Source: Pseudomonas sp. 10-1B (GTDB taxonomy: Bacteria; Pseudomonadota; Gammaproteobacteria; Pseudomonadales; Pseudomonadaceae). From it: 64,000 nt of DNA. The notes below the pieces were generated by a model. The model searched no databases. It saw only the letters and a program-made list of their open reading frames with translations, and had not been told where the DNA came from. How positions within the stretch are numbered: the first letter of the stretch is position 1; every line of letters starts with the position of its first letter. The stretch lies in contig NZ_JYKS01000004.1 in the NCBI RefSeq assembly GCF_000935045.1, positions 1 to 64,000 on the forward strand. Direction: 5' to 3'. The position numbers and the translations under genes were made by a program. Positions 27,209 to 36,567 of this stretch are shown piece after piece.

Positions 27209-27799
27209 ATGGCCGCACGAGATGCAGTGTGGAATCTTCTGATGCACCTCCCTACCGATGAGCGCCTGCTCAAAGCGCTGGGCGACGCGATTGTCGTCCA
27301 CCCCCGAGCCACATTGAAGGAGCTGGCCGAGGCGGCGGGCGTGAGCAAGGCGACCTTGCACCGTTTCTGTGGAACCCGTGACAACCTGGTGAACATGCTG
27401 GAAAGCTACGGCGACCAGGTCCTCTTCCAGGTCATCGGTAACGCTGACCTGCACGGCAGCGACCCGAGCACAGCTCTGCATCGCCTCATCGTCGAGCACC
27501 TCAAGCATCGCGAGATGATGATCTTCCTGCTCTTCCAGTACCGCCCGGACTCGTTCGACGACAGCGAGGCAAATCGCCCGTGGCGGGCCTACGCCGACGC
27601 CCTGGATGCCTTCTTCCTGCGTGGTCAACAGGCGGGGGCCTTCCGCATCGATATCAGCGCGGCGATCTTCACCGAAATGTTCCTGAGCATGGTGTACGGC
27701 ATCGTTGATGCAGAACGGCGCGGGCGGGCGGCCAGAGCGACTTCCGTGCAGACACTGGAACTTCTATTCCTCGACGGCGCTTCGGCACCCGCTCGCTGA
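27209..27799 (+). CDS. TetR-like transcriptional regulator
   Basis: 196 residues from ATG 27209 (GTG 27182 is in frame and possible). The HTH lies at about residues 32-55 (ATLKELAEAAGVSKATLHRFCGTRDNLVNML). The C-terminal domain ends in an EMFLSMVYGIVDAERRGR helix typical of TetR proteins. Divergent from the histidine kinase gene and upstream, on the other strand, of a dead efflux gene, so it may be the surviving repressor of a lost RND system. Target and effector unknown. Confidence 0.75.
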   Translation: MAARDAVWNLLMHLPTDERLLKALGDAIVVHPRATLKELAEAAGVSKATLHRFCGTRDNLVNMLESYGDQVLFQVIGNADLHGSDPSTALHRLIVEHLKHREMMIFLLFQYRPDSFDDSEANRPWRAYADALDAFFLRGQQAGAFRIDISAAIFTEMFLSMVYGIVDAERRGRAARATSVQTLELLFLDGASAPAR

Positions 27800-27871
27800 C
27801 CTGACTTCGCCAGCCCTAGATTGGGTAAGGGCTACCAAGTGCTTGGTTTGGGTTCTGAGGTGGTGCGTAAA

Positions 27872-28016
27872 TCGAGCGCCGCCCGCGCGGCGCTTCGCGG
27901 GTGAACCCGCTCCCACAGGTACGGTGCAGGTTTCAGGCTCACGCTATACCTGTGGGAGCGGCTTTAGCCGCGAACACCGGCAAAGCCGGTGCCATCCACC
28001 GCGCGGGCGGCGCTCC
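27872..28016. repeat. REPIN between TetR gene and efflux pseudogene
   Basis: Left arm gagcgccgcccgcgcggcgc followed by a REP tail (gggtgaacccgctcccacag), and right arm ctgtgggagcggctttagcc followed by ccgcgcgggcggcgctc, with an inner ACCGGCAAAGCCGGT hairpin. Same family as the array at 6.25 kb. It fills most of the gap 27800-28050. Confidence 0.75.
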
Positions 28017-28049
28017 ATCTCACCGCCGCTAAAAATGCTGTGGCGAACT

Positions 28050-28082
28050 CAAAAAAAGCCCCAGGGCATCGGTCCCTGGGGC
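28050..28082 (-). terminator. Rho-independent terminator of the efflux pseudogene
   Basis: Read on the minus strand: GCCCCAGGG, loop, CCCTGGGGC, then TTTTTTT. It lies 36 bases beyond the stop codon of the outer-membrane efflux remnant. Confidence 0.85.
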
Positions 28083-28117
28083 CAGGTAGCTGGACATGCC
28101 AACCAAAGGAGGCTGTT

Positions 28118-28690
28118 TCAGCCCTGGCTCGGCCACCCGCCACCGAGAGCGCGGAACAGGTCGACCAGCACCAATTGTCGCTGGGTACTGGCTTCAATGA
28201 AGGCTGCTTCGTTCACGTAACTGTTGCGCTGGGCGTCCAGGTAGGGCAAATGGTTGTCCACCCCACCCTCGTAACGTGCCTTGGCCAGCGCCAGGGTCGC
28301 GCGGCTTGCTCGCGGCGCAGGGTGTCGGTGGCAGCCAGCGCATCGGCCACTTCGCGGAAGGCGACCTGGATCGCGCCTTCATAGGCGGCCACCGCCGAGT
28401 CCTTGCGTGCCTCGGCCAGGCTGAGCCCGGCACGGTTGCGCCCGGCGTCGAACAATCGCCTTGACCGCCTCGCCACTGCCCAGCAACAGCACCAGCGCGT
28501 TGTAGGCCTGGCGCTGCTGACGCACGGTGACTTCAAGCTCGGCACGGGACTGCTCGACCAGCCCCAACGCCTCCTGATGGTCCAGCGCCGTGGCCGTGCC
28601 GACGGCGCGTCGCTGGCCGACCAACGCCAGAGCGCTACGATGCTGGAGAACGCGTTTTTGCAGGGCATTGCAACGCGGGCGCCACGTTGA
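28118..28690 (-). pseudogene. Outer-membrane efflux protein remnant (OprM/TtgC-like)
   Basis: Three reading frames together spell the C-terminal part of an RND-system outer-membrane channel. They read GTATALDHQEALGLVEQSRAEL, then NALVLLLGSGEA, then RAGLSLAEARKDSAVAAYEG and FREVADALAATDTL, and finally AKARYEGGVDNHLPYLDAQR up to a stop at 28118. At least two frameshifts are needed, near 28450 and near 28305. The N-terminal half, including any signal peptide, is absent; the upstream side passes straight into sequence next to the PucR-type gene. Clearly non-functional. The matching RND pump and fusion-protein genes are not present. Confidence 0.85.
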
Positions 28691-28746
28691 GCGCCCGCCT
28701 GCGGCAACAGCGTGAACGCTATTGCGTCAAAGGAAGGAGATGAATG

Positions 28747-30000
28747 CTATTGGTCGTCGCCATCGAGTGGCGTGCTCCAGATCACCAGCTCAAGGGCAGC
28801 GGCGATCTGGATGCGATGGTCGGCAAGCGGGATAGGCAGCAGGTCCTGGGCGCGCTCCAGCCGGCGCAGCAAGGTATTGCGATGCGTACCCAGCACCTCG
28901 GCGGTCTGGGTGATGTTGCAGCCATTGGCCAGGAAGGCGTGCAACGAATGCTGAAGAACCGTGGGCTCAGTCGCCAGGCGTCCCAGGGTGCTCAAGACGA
29001 ACTGCCTGGCCGCGCGGGCGTCCTGGGTCATCAGCGACACCATCCTCACCTGATCGATCGTGGCAACAGCGGGTGAGCCCGCCAAGCGGCCCATCAACCG
29101 CTGGGTGGTCAAGGCTTCCAGGTGCGAGCGCCGGAAGCCATTCATCCCCGCGCCCGCCGAACCGATTGCCGCGCGTACCTTCGGAAATTGCCGAGCGACG
29201 CCTTGCAGCAGGTTCAGGTCCAGCGGCTTTGCCGCATTGCTCCAGGCCCACAGGGTCGCAGGGCCCGCGAATACGATCAGAGGCGCTACCGTGCCCGTCA
29301 GCTGCGCCAGCGCACGCGCCATATCTTCCAGGGGGCGAATTTCCGCGTCCGGGGTTTCGCTCCAGACGAGGCAGGCATGGTGCCTCTGAGCCAGGCTGTA
29401 GCCCAGTCGCCTGCCGAACTGCTCCGCGTCCACATCCCTGCCATCGAGCAGCCGGCTGACCAGGCTGCGTTTATCGATAGGGTCGTCATGGGCCTGGGCG
29501 CTCTTTTCTTCGAGGATGATCTGCGTCACCACACGCATGTTGCTGTCGATGAATTCCGAGATCGACCGCGACGAGACCTGCAGGAACTCCTCGAGCACCG
29601 CGGGATCCTGCGTCAGGCTGAAGGCCATCTTCATCCACAGGTCCCAGGCTGCGTTCTGTGTCGACCTTGCAACATTCATCAGCAGTTCGGACAGCCCCCT
29701 GCGGGCGAGCTCCCTGGCCGTGTCCACCATGTCAGCAGACACGTAGGGCTCCACCGGCTCCCCAGGGCGTTGCAGATTGGCGTTCGCCCAGTGCAGCAAC
29801 TCTGCCCGGTTGGCGCGCCGGCACGCCGCGAGGATGACCGGGTCCTCCAGCAGCTTGGCATCTTCCGGTGAAGAGAAAAGCGCCTGATTGAGGCGTTCGA
29901 CCCACGCAGGCGGCAGCGCCTGAGCGAGCTCGGCGCCTTTGCGCATGAGCTCACGAACGGCTTCCGATGGGCGTGGCCAGGGGGATGGAGTACTGGTCAT
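28747..30000 (-). CDS. PucR-type (CdaR-like) transcriptional regulator
   Basis: 417 residues. The C-terminus holds the PucR HTH (HAFLANGCNITQTAEVLGTHRNTLLRRLERAQDLL); the middle (about 180-310) resembles the CdaR GGDEF-like module, and the N-terminal 170 residues form a helical sensor part. Such proteins activate nearby catabolic genes in response to a metabolite. It is divergent from the PhyH dioxygenase at 30238 across a 237-base gap that includes the palindrome TTCCATGGAA at 30024-30033, so that dioxygenase is the likely target. Confidence 0.82.
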   Translation of the reverse strand: MTSTPSPWPRPSEAVRELMRKGAELAQALPPAWVERLNQALFSSPEDAKLLEDPVILAACRRANRAELLHWANANLQRPGEPVEPYVSADMVDTARELARRGLSELLMNVARSTQNAAWDLWMKMAFSLTQDPAVLEEFLQVSSRSISEFIDSNMRVVTQIILEEKSAQAHDDPIDKRSLVSRLLDGRDVDAEQFGRRLGYSLAQRHHACLVWSETPDAEIRPLEDMARALAQLTGTVAPLIVFAGPATLWAWSNAAKPLDLNLLQGVARQFPKVRAAIGSAGAGMNGFRRSHLEALTTQRLMGRLAGSPAVATIDQVRMVSLMTQDARAARQFVLSTLGRLATEPTVLQHSLHAFLANGCNITQTAEVLGTHRNTLLRRLERAQDLLPIPLADHRIQIAAALELVIWSTPLDGDDQ

Positions 30001-30237
30001 GGGCAGTGCAAATCACTCAAAAATTCCATGGAAAATGGTGCAGTTTGTACCTTGGCGCAAGGTCAGTGGAAACCTAGCATGAACTCACTGCCTGAACAAA
30101 AAATACAAGGAGGCACCGTGACGCTCCATGTTCTTTTTTGGGTTTAGCGCAGTGGCAAGCGGGCTTGTTCGCCGATGCCCATTGACCGGGCATCAACCCG
30201 CCTGCGCCAACCGTTCCTTCAATCTGGAGTGCTTTCA

Positions 30238-31107
30238 ATGTCAGCCTCTCGCGATACCTTGCCCAGCCTGCCCGTTGTAACCCGCTCGACTTCAGCGCAA
30301 GAGATTGCGCTGCTGAGCGACCAAGCAGGTGCGGTCATCATCCGCAACTTCTTGACCGCCGAACAAGTCGTACGGATCAACGACGAACTCGAAGCCCCCC
30401 TGGCCGCGCTCGATGCCGGCTCCAAGCACGAACACGAGCTGATCGCCGAGTTCCATGGCCATCGAACCAAACGGCTCACCAACCTCGTTACCCACAGCAA
30501 AACCTTTCGTGAGGAAATCCTCGATGACGACCTCTTCCACGAACTGGGGAACGTGCTTTACGCCCCGGAGTGCGGTGACTGGTGGCTGACCACGGCCCAG
30601 TTGATCGAGATCGGTCCAGGCAACACAGCGCAAATGTTGCACCGTGACATGGCGCAGTACCAACCGTTCGTGGCCATGAACAAACATGCACCACGCGCCA
30701 TCACCAACCTGATGCTGGCGCTGACCGATTTCACCGAAGAAAACGGCGCCACGCGCTTGATCCCCGGGAGCCAGGACTGGGATGACTTCGACGATGTAGG
30801 AACCCCAGAGATGACGATCCCTGCTCTATTGAAAGCAGGGGATGCCGTGCTGTTCGGCGGCAAAGTCGTTCATGGTGGCGGGGCCAACGTGACCACTGAC
30901 TATTACCGTCGCGGGCTGACCATCCCGATGCAGGCTTCGATCATCACGCCTGAAGAAGCGTATCCGTTGATCGTGCCGCTCGAGGTAGTCAGGACGCTTG
31001 CTCCACGCGTTCAGAAGATCCTCGGCTTCCGCTCTCAGTACCCCAATGGCAGCCCAGGCCTGTGGCAACATAACTACGCAGACCTGGCTGACTACCTCCA
31101 ACTCTAG
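30238..31107 (+). CDS. Phytanoyl-CoA-dioxygenase-family protein
   Basis: 289 residues. Fe(II)/2-oxoglutarate dioxygenase of the PhyH fold: QMLHRDMAQY supplies the H-x-D iron ligands, VHGGGANVTTDYYRRGLT supplies the distal His and the Arg for 2-oxoglutarate. Family members hydroxylate small acids or CoA thioesters. ATG 30238 follows TCTGGAG; the frame is open to 30175. It is of the same family and size as the protein at 40656-41543 (both have TDFTEENGATRLIPGS-like cores), though overall sequences differ. Control by the divergent PucR-type gene is inferred. Confidence 0.85.
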   Translation: MSASRDTLPSLPVVTRSTSAQEIALLSDQAGAVIIRNFLTAEQVVRINDELEAPLAALDAGSKHEHELIAEFHGHRTKRLTNLVTHSKTFREEILDDDLFHELGNVLYAPECGDWWLTTAQLIEIGPGNTAQMLHRDMAQYQPFVAMNKHAPRAITNLMLALTDFTEENGATRLIPGSQDWDDFDDVGTPEMTIPALLKAGDAVLFGGKVVHGGGANVTTDYYRRGLTIPMQASIITPEEAYPLIVPLEVVRTLAPRVQKILGFRSQYPNGSPGLWQHNYADLADYLQL

Positions 31108-31182
31108 AAACCTGCCACGCTGGCTTGTCTGGCCTGAAGGTGCCACGACCACCCGAATGCCCAGACGTAGTTGCAGCGCCTG

Positions 31183-31457
31183 TGCGATCGAGCGCCGCCC
31201 GCGCGGCGCTTCGCCCTTTGCACATGACTTGAGTTTTGTATTGCCTATATTGGCCTCATTGCCGGCAAGCCAGCTCCCACAGGTATTGCACAGGATTTGA
31301 GGTCGATGCGGTCGAGGTGGGAGCTGGCTTGCCGGCGATGAGGCCAGTCCAGGCAATACAAGACAGTTGCTCCCACAGGTGCTGTGCAGGTTTCGAGCTC
31401 ACACTATTCCTGTGGGGCTTGTCCCGCGAAGCGCCGCGCGGGCGGCGCTCGATCGCA
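31183..31457. repeat. 275-bp element with exact 31-bp inverted ends
   Basis: The left end (31183-31213, starting TGCGATCGAGCGCC) and the right end (31427-31457) are exact reverse complements over 31 bases, and each end can itself fold (GCGCCGC-ccgc-GCGGCGC). Inside are REP arms of the aagccagctcccac and tgggagctggcttgcc types. It fills the space between the PhyH gene and the YCF48 gene; no gene is present there. Confidence 0.8.
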
Positions 31458-31500
31458 TAGGAGCTGCAAATGCCTCGGGGAATATTTCCCAGCCAGCCCT

Positions 31501-32463
31501 TCACTCCTGGTAGGGCATTACCCCACGACGTGAAAACAGAACCGGTATGCCATCGGCGTTGAACAGCGCCGCCGTCAGCGAGAGCCCATCAACCGACTGC
31601 GTTTCCTCGAAACTGTGCCCGCCATCGCTGCTCTGCACCCTCAACCCATCCAGCCCGACCGCCAGTACCCGAGCACCGGCTACCGCTACCGAGGTGACAG
31701 AGCCCTTGCCTTGGGTTGGCACTCTGCGAAAATCCTTGCCATCGGCAGAGCCCTGCAACAAGGTGCCACGCTGGCCACCCAGTAGCAGACGCCCGTCGGC
31801 CAGTACCGCGCCCGACCACAGGGTGCCTTCGTAGCCGGTATCCAGGTAACGCCAGTTTTTTCCGTGGTCATCGGAATGCAGCACCTGCCCGTGCTCGGCC
31901 GTGGCGTACAGCGTGCCGCGGTTGTCTGCAAACAGCCCCATCAGGTTGAGGTCGGCCCGCTTGGCCCCGGGCGGGGCTGGCACCGGCTGCTCTGCCCACG
32001 TCTGGCCCCCATCCTCGGTGGTCAGCACCAACGACCAGAGGCCTACCGCAACGCCCTGCCGGGCATTGAAAAAGTGCACGGCGAACAGCGGCCGGTCTTC
32101 TTCGGTGGCCAAGCGCTGGACCTGCCAGGACTCCCCGCCATCGGTGGTGGCCAGGATCGCACCCCAGTGGCCTACCGCCCAGCCGCGCTTGGCATCGACG
32201 AACGACACCCCCGTCAACGGTGTGGACAGCGGTACCGAGCGCGCCTGGCGCCACTGCTTGCCTTGGTCGTCGGACAACAACACGACACCGTGGTCGCCCA
32301 CGGCAACCACGCGCTCCCCGGCCCAGCCGGCGGCCAGCATGGTGGCCTGCGTGGCATTGCTCGCCTGTACGGCCGGCACGGCCTGCAACGGCGCGGCCTG
32401 CAGCGGCACCAGCGGCAGTGCTGCTGCGAACAAGGCCGCGGTCAATGAACCCATGTATCGCAT
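31501..32463 (-). CDS. Periplasmic YCF48/BNR-repeat beta-propeller
   Basis: 320 residues with a signal peptide (MRYMGSLTAALFAAALPLVPLQA). The mature part repeats short beta-propeller blades of the YCF48 type: GVVLLSDDQGKQWRQ, GAILATTDGGESWQV, LVLTTEDGGQTWAE, GQVLHSDDHGKNWRYL, LRVQSSDGGHSFEE. Proteins like this accompany MMPL, DUF1302 and DUF1329 genes in many proteobacteria. They are thought to help move hydrophobic molecules across the envelope. Last gene of the four-gene unit, 10 bases after the MMPL gene. Confidence 0.85.
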   Translation of the reverse strand: MRYMGSLTAALFAAALPLVPLQAAPLQAVPAVQASNATQATMLAAGWAGERVVAVGDHGVVLLSDDQGKQWRQARSVPLSTPLTGVSFVDAKRGWAVGHWGAILATTDGGESWQVQRLATEEDRPLFAVHFFNARQGVAVGLWSLVLTTEDGGQTWAEQPVPAPPGAKRADLNLMGLFADNRGTLYATAEHGQVLHSDDHGKNWRYLDTGYEGTLWSGAVLADGRLLLGGQRGTLLQGSADGKDFRRVPTQGKGSVTSVAVAGARVLAVGLDGLRVQSSDGGHSFEETQSVDGLSLTAALFNADGIPVLFSRRGVMPYQE

Positions 32464-32473
32464 GCTTCTCTCC

Positions 32474-34900
32474 TCAGTGCACCAACGCGCCGATCATGCG
32501 CACGGGGCGTTTACGCGGGAATACCCGCTCCAGCCAGACAGCGAAAGCCGGCAGCACGGTCATGGCCATGACCATGTTGACGATGAACATGAAGGCCAGC
32601 AGCTTGCCCATGTCGGCCTGGAACTTCAGCTCCGAGAACGCCCAGGTGGCCACGCCCACGGCCAGGGTGATGGCAGTGAAAATGGTGGCTACGCCCACCT
32701 CGAGCAGCGCGTACTCGACCGCCTTGGTGATCGACTGCCCATGGGCCAGGTGCAGTTGCAGGCGGTTGTAGATGTAGAAGGCGTAATCGACGCCAATGCC
32801 TACCGCCAGCACCATCACCGGCAAGGTGGCGATGGTCAGGCCGATCTGCAGCTCCTTCATGAACCAGTAGCCAATGAAGGTGCCGATGGTCAACGGCAGG
32901 CAACACACCAGGACCGCTCGCAGGTCGCGATACACCACGAACACCAGCAATGCGATGGCGGCATAGACATACAGCAGCATGGGGGTTTCGCTTTTTTCCA
33001 CCTCCTCGTTGATGGCGGCCAGGACGCCGGCGTTGCCGGAAGCGAGGCGCACCGAAACGCCTGGCATCGGGTACTCGCTGCGAAACGCCTTGGCGGCGTC
33101 CACCACTCGGTTGATGGTCGTGGCTTTGTGGTCTGCCAGGTACAGGTGCACCGCCGACATGCTGCAGTCGGTGCGCATCAGCCCGGGCGTGCGCGCAACC
33201 TCGGTGGCCAGCGCGGCGTAGTTCATCGGGTCGATAGGCACCGCCGCCATCTTCGGGTTGCCTTCGTTGTAACCCTCGTTGAACTGGCGCATGTTGGTGG
33301 AGAAGGACGCGACCGACAGCACGCCGGGCACCCCCTGCATGGCCCACACAAAGCGATCCTGGTACTGGCCCAGGGCGACATCCTCGCAGGCCACCTGGCT
33401 GTCTTCGCCGGAGGGGGCCTTATTGACTTCGAACACCACGCTGAGCCAGTCCAGGCCAATGTCGTAGTTGCTGGCGATGGAGACCGCATCGCGATTGAAG
33501 CGCGAGTCCTCGCGCAACTCCGGCGCACCTGCCTGCAGCGTGCCAACGACGCGGTCGTGGCTTTGCCAGATCGCCACCAGAAACACCACCAAGGCCGCGC
33601 CAAGTACCCACTGCGCCTTGCGCGGTTCGGCGAGCCGGGCTAGGCCACGCAGCCAACGGGTACGACGCTGCCGGGAAACTTCCTGGGCGGCCGCGTACTT
33701 GTCATCGACGCGCAGCAAGGACGCCATCAACGGCAACATCACCAGGTTGGTGATGATTTTGTAGGCCACGCCAAGCGAGGCTGTGATCGCCAGTTCCCGC
33801 ACCATCGGGATCGGGATCAACAGCAGCGTCACGAAGGACACCAGCGCGGTCACCAGCGCCAGCGTCCCGGGGATCAGCAAACCCGTGAAGCTCGAACGCG
33901 CCGCCGCTTCGGCGCTCTTGCCGATGGCGATCTCGCGAACGATGAAGTTGATTTGCTGCACGCCATGGGACACGCCGATGGCGAATACCAGGAAGGGCAC
34001 CAGCACCGCCAGCGGGTCGAGGCCATACCCCAACAAGCGCAGGCTGCCAAACTGCCAGACCAGCGAGGCCAGCGAACAGACCAACGCCAGCAAGGTGAAA
34101 CGCAGCGAGTGGCAATACCAGTACACCGCCCCCGCTGTCAGCAGCAGTGCCAGCAAACAGAACTCCAGCACCGCGGAAGCTCCGTCGGCGATGTCGCCGA
34201 TCTGCTTGGCGAAACCGATGATCTGGATTTCGAAATCGCCATCTTCGAACTGCTGGCGGATCTCTTTCTCCAGCCGATGGTTGAACGCCACGTAGTCCAG
34301 TTGGGCGCCCTGGGTGTCGTACTCGTTGAGCTCCACCGTGATCATCGCACTGCGCTGATCACGGGAAACCAGCGTGCCGATGAAACCGCCCTGGGCAGTG
34401 GAGTTGGCGATCGTCGCGATTATCTGGTCATCCAGGTGCTCGGGAGAAACCGTCCCCGGTACCAGTGGATCCGCGCGAAAACCTTCTTCGGTGATTTCGT
34501 TGACGAAGGCATTGGGCGTCCACAGGGAACGCACACTGCTGCGCGACACGCCCGGAAGGAAGGTCACCGCCTGAGTGACGTCATACAGGCGCTTCAGGCC
34601 GGGGGCGCTCCAGATATCGCCCTGTCGGGCCTTGACCACCAGGGTCAGCCGGTTCGCCCCCAGCAAGTCATTGCGGTAGGCCTCGAATGTCTTGATGTAT
34701 TCGTGGCCTATCGGCAATTGCTTTTCGAAGCCGGCATCCATGCGCAGTTGCACGGCGAACCAGGCCATGATCAGCGTGAACACCACCAGGCTCGCCAGCA
34801 CCAGCCGGCGATACCCGAACAACACACCCTCGACACGTGCCAACAGGCCACGTGCCGGGGCTTCAGATAGCTTTACAGAACCGTTCACGGCAGGCCTCAC
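32474..34900 (-). CDS. MMPL/RND-family inner-membrane transporter
   Basis: 808 residues with the RND layout. Helix 1 is near residue 35 (LVLASLVVFTLIMAWFAV), a large periplasmic loop is followed by helices 2-6 (about 240-400), then a second helix, second loop and final bundle (about 640-790, e.g. VMVLAVGIGVDYAFYIYNRL). The GVSHGVQQINFIVREI and GVDYAFYI motifs are typical of MMPL proteins that carry lipids or hydrophobic metabolites. Starts at GTG 34900, overlapping the DUF1302 stop (GTGA). The YCF48 gene follows. Direction and substrate unknown. Confidence 0.88.
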   Translation of the reverse strand: MRPAVNGSVKLSEAPARGLLARVEGVLFGYRRLVLASLVVFTLIMAWFAVQLRMDAGFEKQLPIGHEYIKTFEAYRNDLLGANRLTLVVKARQGDIWSAPGLKRLYDVTQAVTFLPGVSRSSVRSLWTPNAFVNEITEEGFRADPLVPGTVSPEHLDDQIIATIANSTAQGGFIGTLVSRDQRSAMITVELNEYDTQGAQLDYVAFNHRLEKEIRQQFEDGDFEIQIIGFAKQIGDIADGASAVLEFCLLALLLTAGAVYWYCHSLRFTLLALVCSLASLVWQFGSLRLLGYGLDPLAVLVPFLVFAIGVSHGVQQINFIVREIAIGKSAEAAARSSFTGLLIPGTLALVTALVSFVTLLLIPIPMVRELAITASLGVAYKIITNLVMLPLMASLLRVDDKYAAAQEVSRQRRTRWLRGLARLAEPRKAQWVLGAALVVFLVAIWQSHDRVVGTLQAGAPELREDSRFNRDAVSIASNYDIGLDWLSVVFEVNKAPSGEDSQVACEDVALGQYQDRFVWAMQGVPGVLSVASFSTNMRQFNEGYNEGNPKMAAVPIDPMNYAALATEVARTPGLMRTDCSMSAVHLYLADHKATTINRVVDAAKAFRSEYPMPGVSVRLASGNAGVLAAINEEVEKSETPMLLYVYAAIALLVFVVYRDLRAVLVCCLPLTIGTFIGYWFMKELQIGLTIATLPVMVLAVGIGVDYAFYIYNRLQLHLAHGQSITKAVEYALLEVGVATIFTAITLAVGVATWAFSELKFQADMGKLLAFMFIVNMVMAMTVLPAFAVWLERVFPRKRPVRMIGALVH

Positions 34901-36543
34901 AAGGTGCGGGAGATCGCGATGCCGACATAATCGCGGTCACGATAAAGCTGGTCGTAGGGCGTCTCGCCGCCCATGAACTTCGCGTAGTTGAGGGAAATCT
35001 GCCAGCTGGCCGGGTTTCGCACGAAGTTCAGGTACAGGTTCATGCTGCTCGCGTCTTCGGTGAAGGTCGCGCTCAGGTTCGGCGTTCTGCCCCCCAGCGA
35101 ACGCGAATAGAAGACGCCGGGCGTGACCTGCCAGCCCGGCAGCAACGTGCCGTCATAGGTCAGGCTGAAGTCCAGGTTGATGCCCGACGAGGTCTTGTCG
35201 CCACGGGACTTGGGCGCTGTCGCAGGGTCCAGCTGCCAGGTATTGAGCCCCGCGGCGAGTGGTTCGCCATTGACCTGGTCATGCAGCCCTGGGTATTTGA
35301 TGACCACCAACTCGGTCAGCAAGGTGCCCGTGCTGGCCCCGGTGAAGTCGAGCAAGGTCGGTGAGTTGGAAGGCGTGAAGCTGTACAGACCGGTGAGGTG
35401 CCACTGGAATTTCTTTTCGTCCTTCCAGCATTTGCCGCCGTTGCTAGAACACAGGTCGATGACCGGGTTGAGCATGACCGAGTCCTTCGGCCGGTACGAC
35501 AGCTCCGTACCGACGGCCCAGTCACCGATCGGCATGTTGGCACTGATGCCATACATCATCCGGTCTTCCTGGTATTCCCAGGTCGGGGCCGCGGCGAAGG
35601 TGTTCGGATCAAGAATGGCAACGCGCAATGACGGCAGCTTGTCGTGATAACGCATCACGTAGAGGCCATAGTTGATGTCGCTGTCCTCCGGCTGCCAGCG
35701 TAGCGAAAGGCCCCACTGGCCGCTGTCGCGGGCGTCCTTCTCGGAGAACCCGTAGTCCCCCCTGCCCTCACCCAGCGCGTTGGTGGTGGACCAGTAGCTG
35801 CCCACCGGCGGCAATTCGCTCTTGTTCCAACGGAACTGATAATAGGCCTCGATATTCACCCCAGAGCCAAGGCCCGACGCGACACTGAGCATCGGCGCCG
35901 GCAGCACGGCCTCCTTGAGCTGCACGCCGGGGCGCGCCAAGGCTTGGTAGTCGTAGGCGTTGGTGTTGTTGATACCACCGGCCACGAACAGGCTTTCACC
36001 CCAGTTGATCACCTGGTTGCCCAAGCGCGCGCGGACCCGCTGCCCGCCCACGTCGAAGCCTTTGCTCACCCACAGGTCCAGCAAGCGAGCCTTGAAGGCG
36101 AGGTCGTCGCGGGCGTCGTCACTCAGCCCGTTGCTGCCCACGCTCTCAGGGGTGTTGAACGACAGCGTGCCAGTGGTATCGGTGGCAGCGAAGTCGCGGA
36201 TCCAGGTACCACGCGCCATGAAGGTGACGTCCTCGGGCATCTTCAGCAACAGCTCATGGGTACCTTTGAGGTAGTTGGTGAACATGTCGCCACGGTCGTA
36301 GTTCAGGTCGCCCTGGTCAGCCACGCCGGAGCTCTGCGCCAGGCAGCCGGAAGGCACATTGTGCCCGGTCGGCCCCTGGTTGATCAGGTTGCAGCCCCGC
36401 GACTCGGTACGCAGGCCCATGCCTGCGGTGATCGTGGAATCGAAGGAGCCATTGAAGGTTTCGGTTTCAAATGTGAACCCCATTGCCAGTGGGGTTGCGC
36501 ACACGATGACAAGGCCTGACGCTTTCGTAATTATTTTTTTCAT
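34897..36543 (-). CDS. DUF1302 outer-membrane beta-barrel
   Basis: 548 residues with a signal peptide (MKKIITKASGLVIVCATPLAMG) and a long beta-barrel-like body rich in Gly, Asn and aromatics. The opening FNGSFDSTITAGMGLRTESR and the region LLDLWVSKGFDVGGQRVRARLGNQVINWGE are family marks. DUF1302 proteins are thought to be outer-membrane channels for hydrophobic substrates. 24 bases downstream of the DUF1329 gene and overlapping the MMPL start, so translationally coupled. Confidence 0.87.
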   Translation of the reverse strand: MKKIITKASGLVIVCATPLAMGFTFETETFNGSFDSTITAGMGLRTESRGCNLINQGPTGHNVPSGCLAQSSGVADQGDLNYDRGDMFTNYLKGTHELLLKMPEDVTFMARGTWIRDFAATDTTGTLSFNTPESVGSNGLSDDARDDLAFKARLLDLWVSKGFDVGGQRVRARLGNQVINWGESLFVAGGINNTNAYDYQALARPGVQLKEAVLPAPMLSVASGLGSGVNIEAYYQFRWNKSELPPVGSYWSTTNALGEGRGDYGFSEKDARDSGQWGLSLRWQPEDSDINYGLYVMRYHDKLPSLRVAILDPNTFAAAPTWEYQEDRMMYGISANMPIGDWAVGTELSYRPKDSVMLNPVIDLCSSNGGKCWKDEKKFQWHLTGLYSFTPSNSPTLLDFTGASTGTLLTELVVIKYPGLHDQVNGEPLAAGLNTWQLDPATAPKSRGDKTSSGINLDFSLTYDGTLLPGWQVTPGVFYSRSLGGRTPNLSATFTEDASSMNLYLNFVRNPASWQISLNYAKFMGGETPYDQLYRDRDYVGIAISRTL

Positions 36544-36567
36544 GTTGGCTCTCGATCTGGCGTCGTT

